Part shown: in pieces, positions 8,812-17,138 of the stretch
How the letters are laid out: each line of letters starts with the position of its first letter
How positions within the stretch are numbered: the first letter of the stretch is position 1
From: Streptomyces sp. DHE7-1
Lineage (GTDB): Bacteria; Actinomycetota; Actinomycetes; Streptomycetales; Streptomycetaceae
Direction of reading: 5' to 3'
Length of the DNA: 64,000 nt
Assembly (NCBI GenBank): GCA_016432725.1
Contig: JACJDG010000003.1
Location: forward strand, 6,292,001-6,356,000
The notes under the pieces: model-generated
What the model was told of the DNA's origin: nothing
Databases searched by the model: none
Seen by the model: the letters and a program-made list of their open reading frames with translations, nothing else
Made by a program: the position numbers and the translations under genes

Positions 8812-11195
8812 ATGCCGACGAACGGCGCTCCTACGAAGATCACGCAGGGCTCCCGGACCCGGGGCGGCGTCGGTGAGTCCACGCTCCGCCCGGACGGCAC
8901 CCTGAAGGTCACCGGCGAGTTCGCGTACTCGTCCGACATGTGGCACGAGGACATGCTGTGGGGCCAGATCCTGCGCTCCACCGTCGCGCACGCCGAGATC
9001 GTGTCCATCGACACCGCCGAGGCCCTCGCCCTGCCCGGCGTGTACGCGGTCATGACCTACGACGACCTGCCCACCGACGTACGGAACTACGGCCTGGAGA
9101 TCCAGGACACCCCCGTCCTCGCCCACGGCAGGGTGCGCCACCACGGCGAGCCGGTCGCCATCGTCGCCGCCGACCACCCCGAGACCGCCCGCCGCGCCGC
9201 GGCCAAGATCAAGGTCGAGTACCGGGAACTGCCGGTCATCACCGACGAGGCCTCCGCGACCGCACCGGACGCGATCCTCCTGCACGAGAACCGCGACGAC
9301 CACCACGTGGGCCACGTCCCGCACCCGAACATCGTGCACCGCCAGCCGATCGTCCGCGGCGACGTGGCGGCGGCACGCGAGCGGGCCGACGTCATCGTCC
9401 GGGGCGAGTACACCTTCGGCATGCAGGACCAGGCCTTCCTCGGCCCCGAGTCCGGCCTCGCGGTGCCCGAGGAGGACGGCGGCGTCCACCTCTACATCGC
9501 CACCCAGTGGCTCCACTCCGACCTCCGCCAGATGGCGCCCGTGCTCGGTCTGCCCGAGGACAAGGTGCGGATGACGCTCTCCGGCGTCGGCGGCGCGTTC
9601 GGCGGCCGCGAGGACCTGTCCATGCAGATCCACGCCTGCCTGCTGGCGCTGCGCACCGGCAAGCCGGTGAAGATCGTCTACAACCGGTTCGAGTCCTTCT
9701 TCGGGCACGTCCACCGCCACCCGGCCAAGCTGCAGTACGAGCACGGGGCCACGCGCGACGGCAAGCTCACCCACATGAAGTGCCGGATCGTGCTGGACGG
9801 CGGCGCCTACGCCTCCGCCTCCCGGCCGTCGTCGGCAACGCCTCCTCGCTCAGCGTCGGGCCGTACGTCGTCGACGACGTCGACATCGAGGCCGTCGCCC
9901 TCTACACCAACAACCCGCCCTGCGGCGCCATGCGCGGCTTCGGCGCGGTCCAGGCGTGCTTCGCCTACGAGGCGCAGATGGACAGGGTGGCCGAGGAACT
10001 CGGCATGGACCCGGTGGAGTTCCGGCAGCTCAACGCGATGGAACAGGGCACCCTCCTGCCCACCGGGCAGCCCGTCGACTCCCCGGCCCCGGTCGCCGAA
10101 CTGCTGCGCCGGGTCAAGGCGATGCCGCTGCCGCCCGAGCGCCAGTGGGAGTCGAGCGAGGGCGCCGACGTACGCCAGCTGCCCGGCGGTCTGTCCAACA
10201 CCACGCACGGCGAGGGAGTCGTACGCGGGATCGGCTACGCGGTCGGCATCAAGAACGTCGGCTTCTCCGAGGGCTTCGACGACTACTCCACCGCGCGCGT
10301 CCGGATGGAGGTCGTCGCCGGCGAGCCGGTGGCCACCGTGCACACCGCGATGGCGGAGGTCGGCCAGGGCGGGGTCACCGTCCACGCGCAGATCGCCCGT
10401 ACCGAGCTGGGCGTCAGCCAGGTCACCATCCACCCGGCCGACACCCAGGTGGGCAGTGCCGGTTCGACCTCGGCCTCCCGGCAGACGTACGTCACCGGTG
10501 GCGCCGTGAAGAACGCCTGCGAACTGGTCCGCGAGAAGGTCCTGGAGATCGGGCGGCGCAAGTTCGGCTCCTACCACCCGGCCTGGGCCACCGCCGAACT
10601 CCTGCTGGAGGGCGGCAAGGTGGTCACGGACGCGGGTGAGGTTCTCGGCGACCTGGTGGACGTCTTGGAGGACGACGCCGTGGAGATCGAGGCGGAGTGG
10701 CGGCACCGGCCGACCGAGCCCTTCGACCTGCGCACCGGCCAGGGCAACGGGCACGTCCAGTACTCCTTCGCCGCGCACCGCGCCGTTGTCGAGGTCGACA
10801 CCGAACTCGGCCTGGTCAAGGTCGTCGAACTGGCCTGCGCCCAGGACGTCGGAAAGGCGCTCAACCCGCTCTCCGTCGTCGGCCAGATCCAGGGCGGCAC
10901 CACCCAGGGCCTGGGCGTGGCGGTCATGGAGGAGATCGTCGTCGACCCCAAGACGGCGAAGGTCAGGAACCCCTCCTTCACGGACTACCTGATCCCCACG
11001 ATCCTCGACACGCCGACCATCCCCGTCGACGTGCTCGAACTCGCCGACGACCACGCCCCGTACGGGCTCCGTGGCATCGGCGAAGCCCCGACCCTGTCGT
11101 CCACTCCGGCCGTCCTCGCGGCGATCCGGAACGCGACCGGACTGGAGCTGAACCGCACACCGGTCCGCCCGGAACACCTCACGGGCACCGCGTAG
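8812..11195 (+). CDS. xdhA: Xanthine dehydrogenase, molybdopterin-binding subunit (frameshifted in this sequence)
   Basis: The 794-aa catalytic subunit hydroxylates hypoxanthine and xanthine to urate at the molybdenum-cytosine-dinucleotide centre. GVGGAFGGREDLSMQIH, GAMRGFGAVQACFAYEA and GSAGSTSASRQTYV are cofactor-contact loops. RGIGEAPTLSS near the C-terminus carries the conserved catalytic glutamate. The frame is lost at 9821-9823, where CCC should be CCCC, joining GGAYASAS to PAVVGNASSLSVGP. It is the last subunit gene of the operon and is followed by a hairpin at 11210-11232 and the permease gene. Confidence 0.92.
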
Positions 11196-11209
11196 AGACG
11201 GCCGCCATC

Positions 11210-11232
11210 GCGTCGCGGCGACGCCGCGACGC
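11210..11232 (+). terminator. Hairpin after the xdh subunit genes
   Basis: The arms GCGTCGCGGC and GCCGCGACGC form a perfect 10-bp stem with a 3-base loop, 14 bases after the xdhA stop. It may attenuate rather than fully stop transcription into the permease gene. Confidence 0.6.
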
Positions 11233-11388
11233 CGGCACCCCGGCGCCGGGCCCGCCCGACCCACGGCCGTCCCGGCGCCGGTCAGCAAGTACACGTTCGT
11301 CTCGGGCCGTCCCCGGGCCGTCCAATCCCAAATCCCGCCTGCCGTCCCACGGCAGCCGGGTGCCCCTGTGAACCTTGGGAGTTGGCCC

Positions 11389-12846
11389 ATGACCCAGCAG
11401 TCAGTGGAGCCCAGGACCACAGCCGAAGACGCGGGCGAAGGCACCCGCGTCCCGGCCGGCAGGTCCTGGCTCGACCGGTACTTCCACATAAGCGGCAGAG
11501 GATCCACCGTCGCGCGCGAGGTGCGCGGCGGCATCACCACCTTCATGGCGATGGCGTACATCCTCCTGCTCAACCCCCTGATCCTGTCCGGAAAGGACGC
11601 GGCCGGGGACACCCTCGGCCAGAAGGCCCTGATCACCGCGACGGCGTTCGCCGCCGCCCTCACCACCCTGCTGATGGGCTTCGTCGGCAAGGTGCCCCTC
11701 GCGCTCGCCGCCGGCCTGTCGGTCTCCGGGGTCCTGTCCTCGCAGGTCGCCCCCAACATGACCTGGCCGCAGGCCATGGGCATGTGCGTGCTGTACGGCG
11801 TGGTCATCATGCTGCTGGTCGTCACCGGCCTGCGCGAGATGATCATGAACGCGATCCCGCTCGCGCTCAAGCACGGCATCACGATGGGCATCGGCCTGTT
11901 CATCGCCCTCATCGGCTTCTACAAGTCCGGCTTCGTGCACCAGGGCAAGGCGACCCCGGTGAGCCTCGGCCCCGCCGGCGAACTCGCCGGCTGGCCGGTC
12001 CTGCTGTTCGCCGGCACCCTGCTGCTGATCTTCATGCTCCAGGCCCGGAACATTCCCGGCGCCATCCTGATCGGCATCGTCTCCGGCACGGTCGTCGCCG
12101 CGGTGCTCAACGGCCTCGGCGTGATCGACCCGAAGCAGTGGGCGGGCGGCGCGCCGGAGCTGCACGGCAGCGCGCTCTCGATGCCCGACTTCTCGCTCTT
12201 CGGACACGTGGAGTTCGGCGGCTGGGGCGAGGTCGGCGCGATGACCGTCGGCATGATCGTCTTCACCCTGGTCCTGGCCGGCTTCTTCGACGCGATGGCC
12301 ACCATCATCGGCGTCGGCACCGAGGCGAAGCTCGCCGACGACAAGGGCCGGATGCCGGGCCTGTCCAAGGCGCTGTTCATCGACGGCGCCGGCGGTGCGA
12401 TCGGCGGTGTGGCGGGCGGCTCCGGACAGACCGTGTTCATCGAGTCGGCCACCGGGGTCGGCGAGGGCGCCCGCACCGGGCTGGCCTCGGTCGTCACCGG
12501 ACTGTTCTTCGCCGCCTGCCTGTTCTTCACCCCGCTGACCGCGATCGTGCCGCAGGAGGTCGCCTCCGCCGCCCTGGTGGTCATCGGCGCCATGATGCTG
12601 ATGAACGCCCGGCACGTCGACTGGGCCGACCGCGCCACCGCCATCCCGGTCTTCCTGACCGTCGTCCTGATGCCGTTCACGTACACCATCACCACCGGTG
12701 TCGCCGCGGGCGTCATCTCCTACACGGCGATCAAGACCGCCCAGGGCAGGGGCCGCGAGATCGGGGCCTTCATGTGGGGCCTGACGGCCGTCTTCCTCGT
12801 CTACTTCGCCCTGCACCCCATCGAGGGCTGGCTGGGCGTGCACTAG
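11389..12846 (+). CDS. NCS2-family purine permease (AzgA type)
   Basis: The 485-aa integral membrane protein has about 12 to 14 hydrophobic helices. GGITTFMAMAYILLLNPLIL near residue 45 and FIESATGVGEGARTGLASV in the middle are hallmarks of the AzgA/GhxP branch of NCS2 transporters. That branch imports adenine, guanine or hypoxanthine with protons. The ATG at 11389 follows GGGAG; an in-frame GTG at 11368 has no ribosome site. Its position between the xdh genes and the maturation factor suggests it supplies hypoxanthine-type substrate to xanthine dehydrogenase. Confidence 0.9.
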   Translation: MTQQSVEPRTTAEDAGEGTRVPAGRSWLDRYFHISGRGSTVAREVRGGITTFMAMAYILLLNPLILSGKDAAGDTLGQKALITATAFAAALTTLLMGFVGKVPLALAAGLSVSGVLSSQVAPNMTWPQAMGMCVLYGVVIMLLVVTGLREMIMNAIPLALKHGITMGIGLFIALIGFYKSGFVHQGKATPVSLGPAGELAGWPVLLFAGTLLLIFMLQARNIPGAILIGIVSGTVVAAVLNGLGVIDPKQWAGGAPELHGSALSMPDFSLFGHVEFGGWGEVGAMTVGMIVFTLVLAGFFDAMATIIGVGTEAKLADDKGRMPGLSKALFIDGAGGAIGGVAGGSGQTVFIESATGVGEGARTGLASVVTGLFFAACLFFTPLTAIVPQEVASAALVVIGAMMLMNARHVDWADRATAIPVFLTVVLMPFTYTITTGVAAGVISYTAIKTAQGRGREIGAFMWGLTAVFLVYFALHPIEGWLGVH

Positions 12847-12848
12847 GC

Positions 12849-12892
12849 GGCGTCTCCCCGGTCCTCGCGGGTCCGCGACGCGGGGAGACGCC
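12849..12892 (+). terminator. Terminator-like hairpin after the purine permease
   Basis: The arms GGCGTCTCCCCG (12849-12860) and CGGGGAGACGCC (12881-12892) form a perfect 12-bp stem with a 20-base loop that can itself pair. It lies directly after the stop codon. Confidence 0.65.
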
Positions 12893-12943
12893 CCCTGGCC
12901 CGGCCGACCCCCGCCCACCGCAACCCCGTTAGGAGACCGAGAC

Positions 12944-14095
12944 ATGCTGGACATCGCCGAGGAGCTGAACCGGTGGGTCGAGCAGGGCCGTGACTTCGCC
13001 GTCGCCACCGTGGTGGCCGTCGGCGGCAGTGCCCCGCGGCAGCCGGGCGCCGCCCTCGCGGTGGACACCGGCGGCACGGCCGTCGGCTCGGTCTCCGGCG
13101 GGTGCGTGGAGGGCGCCGTGTACGAGCTGTGCCGGCAGGCGCTCGAGGACGGGGAGACCGTCCTGGAGCGCTTCGGGTACAGCGACGAGGACGCCTTCGC
13201 CGTCGGCCTGACCTGCGGCGGCGTCATCGACATCCTGGTCACGCCGGTCCGGGCGGACGATCCCGCCCGGCCGGTGCTCGCGGCCGCGCTGGCCGCCGCC
13301 GCGCGAGGCGAGGCGGCGGCGGTCGCCCGGATCACCGAGGGTCCGGCCGGACTGCTCGGCCGCGCCCTGCTGGTCCGTCCCGACGGCTCCCACGACGGCG
13401 GCTTCGGGGGCCATCCCGAACTCGACCGCACCGTGGCCGCCGAAGCCGGCGCCCTCCTGGACGCGGGCCGCACCGGCACCCTGGAGATCGGAGCGCGGGG
13501 CTCGCGCTGCGGCGCCCCGTTGACGGTCCTGGTGGAGTCCTCGGTCCCCGCGCCCCGGATGATCGTGTTCGGCGCGATCGACTTCGCCTCCGCGCTGGTG
13601 CGGGTCGGCAAGTTCCTCGGCTACCGCGTCACGGTGTGCGACGCCCGCCCGGTGTTCGCCACCGCGGCCCGCTTCCCGGACGCCGACGAGATCGTCGTCG
13701 AGTGGCCCCACGAGTACCTGGAGCGCACGGACGTCGACGGCCGCACCGTCCTGTGCGTCCTCACCCACGACGCCAAGTTCGACGTGCCCCTGCTGCGGCT
13801 CGCCCTGCGGCTGCCGGTCGCCTACGTCGGCGCGATGGGCTCCCGCCGTACCCATCTGGACCGCGACGAGCGGCTGCGCGCCGTCGGCGTCAGCGAACTC
13901 GAACTGGCCCGGCTGCGCTCGCCGATCGGTCTCGACCTCGGGGCCCGTACGCCGGAGGAGACGGCCCTGTCGATCGCCGCGGAGATCGTCGCCTGCCGCC
14001 GCGGCGGCAGCGGTGTCCCCCTCACCGGCGCCCACACCCCGATCCACCACGACACGGCGGCCGCTCCCGCGGGACGGATCGGGTCGGTGGCCTGA
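12944..14095 (+). CDS. XdhC/CoxI-family molybdenum-cofactor maturation protein
   Basis: The intact 383-aa protein has an N-terminal XdhC/CoxI domain with GGSAPRQPGAALAV and GSVSGGCVEGAV around residues 28-60, and GLTCGGVIDILVTP near residue 88. The C-terminal Rossmann domain contains MIVFGAIDFASALVRVGKFL. In other bacteria XdhC binds the molybdenum cofactor, promotes its sulfuration, and inserts it into xanthine dehydrogenase. AGGAG precedes the ATG. It completes the functional xdh set: subunits, substrate uptake and cofactor insertion. It should not be confused with the 2Fe-2S subunit called XdhC in E. coli. Confidence 0.93.
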   Translation: MLDIAEELNRWVEQGRDFAVATVVAVGGSAPRQPGAALAVDTGGTAVGSVSGGCVEGAVYELCRQALEDGETVLERFGYSDEDAFAVGLTCGGVIDILVTPVRADDPARPVLAAALAAAARGEAAAVARITEGPAGLLGRALLVRPDGSHDGGFGGHPELDRTVAAEAGALLDAGRTGTLEIGARGSRCGAPLTVLVESSVPAPRMIVFGAIDFASALVRVGKFLGYRVTVCDARPVFATAARFPDADEIVVEWPHEYLERTDVDGRTVLCVLTHDAKFDVPLLRLALRLPVAYVGAMGSRRTHLDRDERLRAVGVSELELARLRSPIGLDLGARTPEETALSIAAEIVACRRGGSGVPLTGAHTPIHHDTAAAPAGRIGSVA

Positions 14096-14109
14096 GCGGC
14101 CGCCGCCCG

Positions 14110-14550
14110 TCACGCCCGCCGGAGCAGCCGGTTCGCCGCGCTCCCGAACAGGGTCCGCGCCGTGGCCGCCACGACGCCGTCGAAGAGGCGGGGGAGGAAG
14201 CGGACCCGCACGTCCTCCCGCCACACCACACGGGCCCGGCCGTCCGGCCCGGGTCCGACCTCGATCTCGGCCCAGCCCAGGATCACCCGCCCGTGCTTCT
14301 CCAGGCGGCACATCCCCGGTGCCCCGTCCGCGGGCGGCCGCCAGACCGTGACCTCCATGGGGTCGTCGAACCCGAGCGGACCGACACCCGAGCGGGCCAC
14401 GAACCGGGTGCCCTCGTGCGTCGGCGCGGGCGTGAGGACGGTGATGTGGGTGAAAGGCACCGCGTCACCGTGGCGGGGCCACTCGGTCAGCCGCCGCCAC
14501 GCCTCCTCGAGCGGAAGGGGCACGGTGCGTTCGACGGAGAAGTAGGGCAC
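14110..14550 (-). CDS. SRPBCC-fold (START/cyclase-like) protein
   Basis: The 146-aa protein opens with MPYFSVERTVPLPLEEAWRR, a beta-strand followed by the helix found in SRPBCC proteins, and ends with the long C-terminal helix LFDGVVAATARTLFGSAANR. The fold encloses a hydrophobic cavity and is used for lipid or polyketide binding and in stress proteins. No catalytic residues are diagnostic, so the ligand is unknown. It is convergent with the XdhC gene, with only 14 bases between them. Confidence 0.75.
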   Translation of the reverse strand: MPYFSVERTVPLPLEEAWRRLTEWPRHGDAVPFTHITVLTPAPTHEGTRFVARSGVGPLGFDDPMEVTVWRPPADGAPGMCRLEKHGRVILGWAEIEVGPGPDGRARVVWREDVRVRFLPRLFDGVVAATARTLFGSAANRLLRRA

Positions 14551-14656
14551 GGCACGATCGTAGGCAATGGCCGCCGCCCGGTCGCCCGTCCGCCCGGCCC
14601 CGGATCACCTGTACGGCTCAACGGCGGCCCCGGGAGGGCAGCCGACGGCCGGCCGC

Positions 14657-15481
14657 TCAGGGCCGGTACACCCGGCCCGGTTCGGCCTTCCCCGGCGCCA
14701 GCAGCTGAGGCACCGTCACGAAGACGTAGCCACGGGCCTTCAGCGCGTCGATGATGCCGGGCACGGCCGGCACGGTGCCCCGGTAGATGTCGTGCAGCAG
14801 GATGATGCCGTCCCGGGAGGCCTGGTCCAGGACGCGCTTGGTGATCAGCGCCGAGTCGGTGGTCGTGTAGTCCTTCGCGGTCACGCTCCACAGCACCTCG
14901 GCCAGGCCCAGCTCCTTGCAGATGCGGTGCACGTCGGCGTCGGTGCGGCCCTGGGGCGGGCGCATCAGCGTGGGCCGGTGCCCGGTGAGCCGCTCTATCT
15001 CCTCGTCGGGCCGCCGCAGTTCCTCACGTATCCGGTCGTCGGAGATCCGGGTGAGGATCTTGTGGTCCCAGGTGTGGCTCGCGACCTCGTGGCCCTCGGC
15101 CGCCATCCGCCTGACCAGTTCCGGGTACGTGTCGATGTGCCGCTTGCCCAGCAGGAAGAAGGTGGCCGGGACCTTCTTCTCCTTGAGGATGTCGAGCAGC
15201 CGCGCCGAGTTCTCGCTCGGCCCCGCGTCGAACGTCAGCGCGATGCACTTCGCCTCGCGGCAGTCCACCGCCCCGAGTCCGGCCGGTGCCCCGTGGGCAC
15301 CCTCGGCGCGCACCGTGCTGGGAGCGGTCGTGTCGACCTCCGCGCAGCCCGACAGCGTCAGCGCCAGACAGGCGGCCACCGAAGCGAGCGTGGACAGACG
15401 CAACCCGCGTCGCGTTCCGCGCATCTTCCGGGGCGCGGGCTGCGGGGCCGGATTCGCGCCGGCCGAAGTCGTGAGAGGCAT
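14657..15481 (-). CDS. Polysaccharide deacetylase lipoprotein (NodB domain)
   Basis: The protein has a basic N-terminus and hydrophobic core ending in a lipobox (LTLSGC), so it should be a membrane-anchored extracytoplasmic lipoprotein. The NodB homology domain begins IALTFDAGPSENSARLL, where TFDAGP carries the metal and catalytic aspartates. EVASHTWDHKILTRIS supplies the metal-binding histidines (SHTWDH), and RPPQGRTDADV and LLHDIYRGT are the remaining motifs. Such enzymes remove acetyl groups from peptidoglycan or chitin-like polymers. The start is uncertain: ATG codons at 15496, 15481 and 15424 are all in frame and none has a strong ribosome site. Confidence 0.87.
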   Translation of the reverse strand: MPLTTSAGANPAPQPAPRKMRGTRRGLRLSTLASVAACLALTLSGCAEVDTTAPSTVRAEGAHGAPAGLGAVDCREAKCIALTFDAGPSENSARLLDILKEKKVPATFFLLGKRHIDTYPELVRRMAAEGHEVASHTWDHKILTRISDDRIREELRRPDEEIERLTGHRPTLMRPPQGRTDADVHRICKELGLAEVLWSVTAKDYTTTDSALITKRVLDQASRDGIILLHDIYRGTVPAVPGIIDALKARGYVFVTVPQLLAPGKAEPGRVYRP

Positions 15482-15607
15482 GCCGGGACTATACATTCGA
15501 TTTATAGTTCATGTGTTCGATTTTCGGCCTCGTGTGAACGCCCGGCGGCGCGGCCGTAGCACCATGGAGGAGCGGGGGAGTGAGGACCTCCGGCGAGAGG
15601 ACCGCCC

Positions 15608-15868
15608 ATGCGCTTCCGCGACCGCGCCGAGGCCGGACAAGTGCTCGCCGGTCCGCTGAGCGGCCTGCGTGACCGGGGTGAACTGTCCGGCCCCGTCGTC
15701 CTGGCCGTCCCGGTCGGCGCCCCCGGCTCGCTCGACTCGCTCGCCCCGGAGGCGGACACGATCGTGTGCCCGTACCGGCCGGCCGTCTTCGGTGCCGTGG
15801 GTCGGTGGTACGACGACTTCGGACTGCTCGCCGACGCCGACGTGCTCGACGCCCCGCACGTGAGCTGA
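15608..15868 (+). pseudogene. Internally deleted phosphoribosyltransferase remnant (86 aa)
   Basis: The first 30 or so residues (MRFRDRAEAGQVLAGPLSGL) match the start of the phosphoribosyltransferases common in Streptomyces. The last 50 (GAPGSLDSLAPEADTIVCPY, then AVGRWYDDF) match their C-terminus. Between them the PRPP-binding loop (the usual VDDGLATGAT-like signature) and the whole catalytic core, around 120 residues, are missing. The join falls at PVVLAVP, a phrase that occurs twice in full-length relatives, which suggests deletion between short repeats. The frame stays open and a ribosome site (GAGAGGA) is present, so a short protein could still be made. It is 25 bases upstream of the next gene. 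Confidence 0.6.
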
Positions 15869-15893
15869 CCGGCGGCACAGCGAGGAGCGGCGT

Positions 15894-16361
15894 ATGCCCC
15901 GACTGGCCGAGAGCGAGGCGCGGTCGCTGTTCGCCGCCGCCCGGGTGGCCCGACTGGCCACCGTCGACGCGTCGGGCCGGCCCCACCAGGTGCCGGTGGT
16001 CTTCGCCCATCACGCTCCCGGCGGCGCCGACCGGATCGTCACCGCCGTCGACCACAAGCCCAAGACCACCGACCGCCTCAAGCGGCTGGCCAACCTGTCC
16101 GCGCACCCGGCGGTCTCGCTGCTCGTGGACGTCTACGACGAGGACTGGGACCGCCTGTGGTGGGTCCGTGCCGACGGCGAGGCCCGCGTCCTGCCGCCCG
16201 GCACCGCCGACCCGGGCGCACGCCGGGCGCGGGAGACCGCCGTGGCCCTGCTGTGTGCCAAGTACCCGCAGTACCGGTCCCGTCCACCGGCCGGCCCGGT
16301 GGTCGACATCACCGTGCGGCGGTGGACCGGCTGGCGGGCGCGGACGTCCGAATCGCCGTGA
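15894..16361 (+). CDS. PPOX-class F420-dependent oxidoreductase (TIGR03668-like)
   Basis: The 155-aa split beta-barrel flavin/F420-binding protein has the N-terminal pattern ARVARLATVDASGRPHQVPV typical of the pyridoxamine-oxidase-like superfamily. DHKPKTTDRLKRLANLSAHP follows, which is characteristic of the TIGR03668 subgroup found in F420-producing actinobacteria. Substrates are unknown for most members. GAGGAG lies just before the ATG. It probably shares a transcript with the phosphoribosyltransferase remnant upstream. Confidence 0.82.
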   Translation: MPRLAESEARSLFAAARVARLATVDASGRPHQVPVVFAHHAPGGADRIVTAVDHKPKTTDRLKRLANLSAHPAVSLLVDVYDEDWDRLWWVRADGEARVLPPGTADPGARRARETAVALLCAKYPQYRSRPPAGPVVDITVRRWTGWRARTSESP

Positions 16362-16613
16362 AAAAGGCAGGAGAGCAACGGGGATATTGATTCCGCCTGT
16401 TCCTGTGGTTCGGCACCGGGATCCCCCTGATCGTCTGGCCTGTCGACGTAAAGCAGCGGAAAAGAGATGGTGCGGGCGCAACCCTCTCGATTCGACATAA
16501 GTGCAGGTCCGGGGCGGTGTAACTACCTTGCACCGAGCGTGTGTTCGCGTAAGCTGCGCGTTATCCCTGCCGCGTTCGCGGCGGCAGGGGAAGGAACTTC
16601 TGAGGAGATATGT

Positions 16614-17138
16614 GTGCATGGCATACGTAAATGGGGGCCGGCGGCGGCTGCCCTCACCCTGATGGCCGGAGCCTTTCAGGGAATTCAGGCATCTCCGGCG
16701 GCCGCGGCCGACTGCTGGAGGGCCACCTGTTCGGGTAAGGACCCCATTCAGATGGGGTGCGACGACGACGCCGAAATTCTCCAGCAGGTGACGGAGCCGG
16801 ACGAGTCGGTCGCGGTGCGGCTGATGTGGTCGCCGAAGTGCCAGGGGGTATGGGCGAAGATCTCGCGCGATCTCGACACGTCCCCCGACTACGTGTACGG
16901 GACGCTGTGGACGACGCGTGAGTCCGACGGCGGCATCGAGGACTACGACGCGACGGGTCTGCTCGCCGACGGTGTGGCGGGCGCCTACACCAAGATGCAG
17001 AACTGGAAGACCACGACCGCGAAGGCGTGCTGGAACGACGTCGACTCCCAGTACGACCCGGAGCCGCTGCAGTACATCAAGGACAACAACAACGCGAGCC
17101 TCCCGCTCGTGCACGGCCTGTGCACGGACTGGATATGA
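16614..17138 (+). CDS. Secreted DUF2690 protein
   Basis: The 174-aa protein has a short Sec signal peptide (hydrophobic AAAALTLMAGAFQGIQA, cleavage near ASPAAAAD). The mature part has the DUF2690 cysteine pattern: DCWRATCSGKDP, GCDDDAE and WSPKCQGVW. The four N-terminal cysteines probably form disulfides outside the cell. Function is unknown for the family. The GTG at 16614 is chosen because GAGGAG precedes it with 6-base spacing. The stop overlaps the next ATG (ATGA), so the two products are translationally coupled. A short hairpin (16565-16589) lies just upstream of the ribosome site. Confidence 0.8.
   Translation: MHGIRKWGPAAAALTLMAGAFQGIQASPAAAADCWRATCSGKDPIQMGCDDDAEILQQVTEPDESVAVRLMWSPKCQGVWAKISRDLDTSPDYVYGTLWTTRESDGGIEDYDATGLLADGVAGAYTKMQNWKTTTAKACWNDVDSQYDPEPLQYIKDNNNASLPLVHGLCTDWI

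Noticed and set aside
8365..10509. Long open frame reading into the xdhA gene from inside the 2Fe-2S subunit gene
   Set aside because: Only the part after 8812 and before the base loss at 9821 is real xdhA sequence; the rest is Arg/Ala/Pro-rich translation in the wrong frame.
16565..16589. Hairpin CCCTGCCGC/GCGGCAGGG just before the DUF2690 ribosome site, considered as a riboswitch
   Set aside because: I could not match the surrounding leader to the c-di-AMP (ydaO) or any other riboswitch consensus; it is only a short stem.
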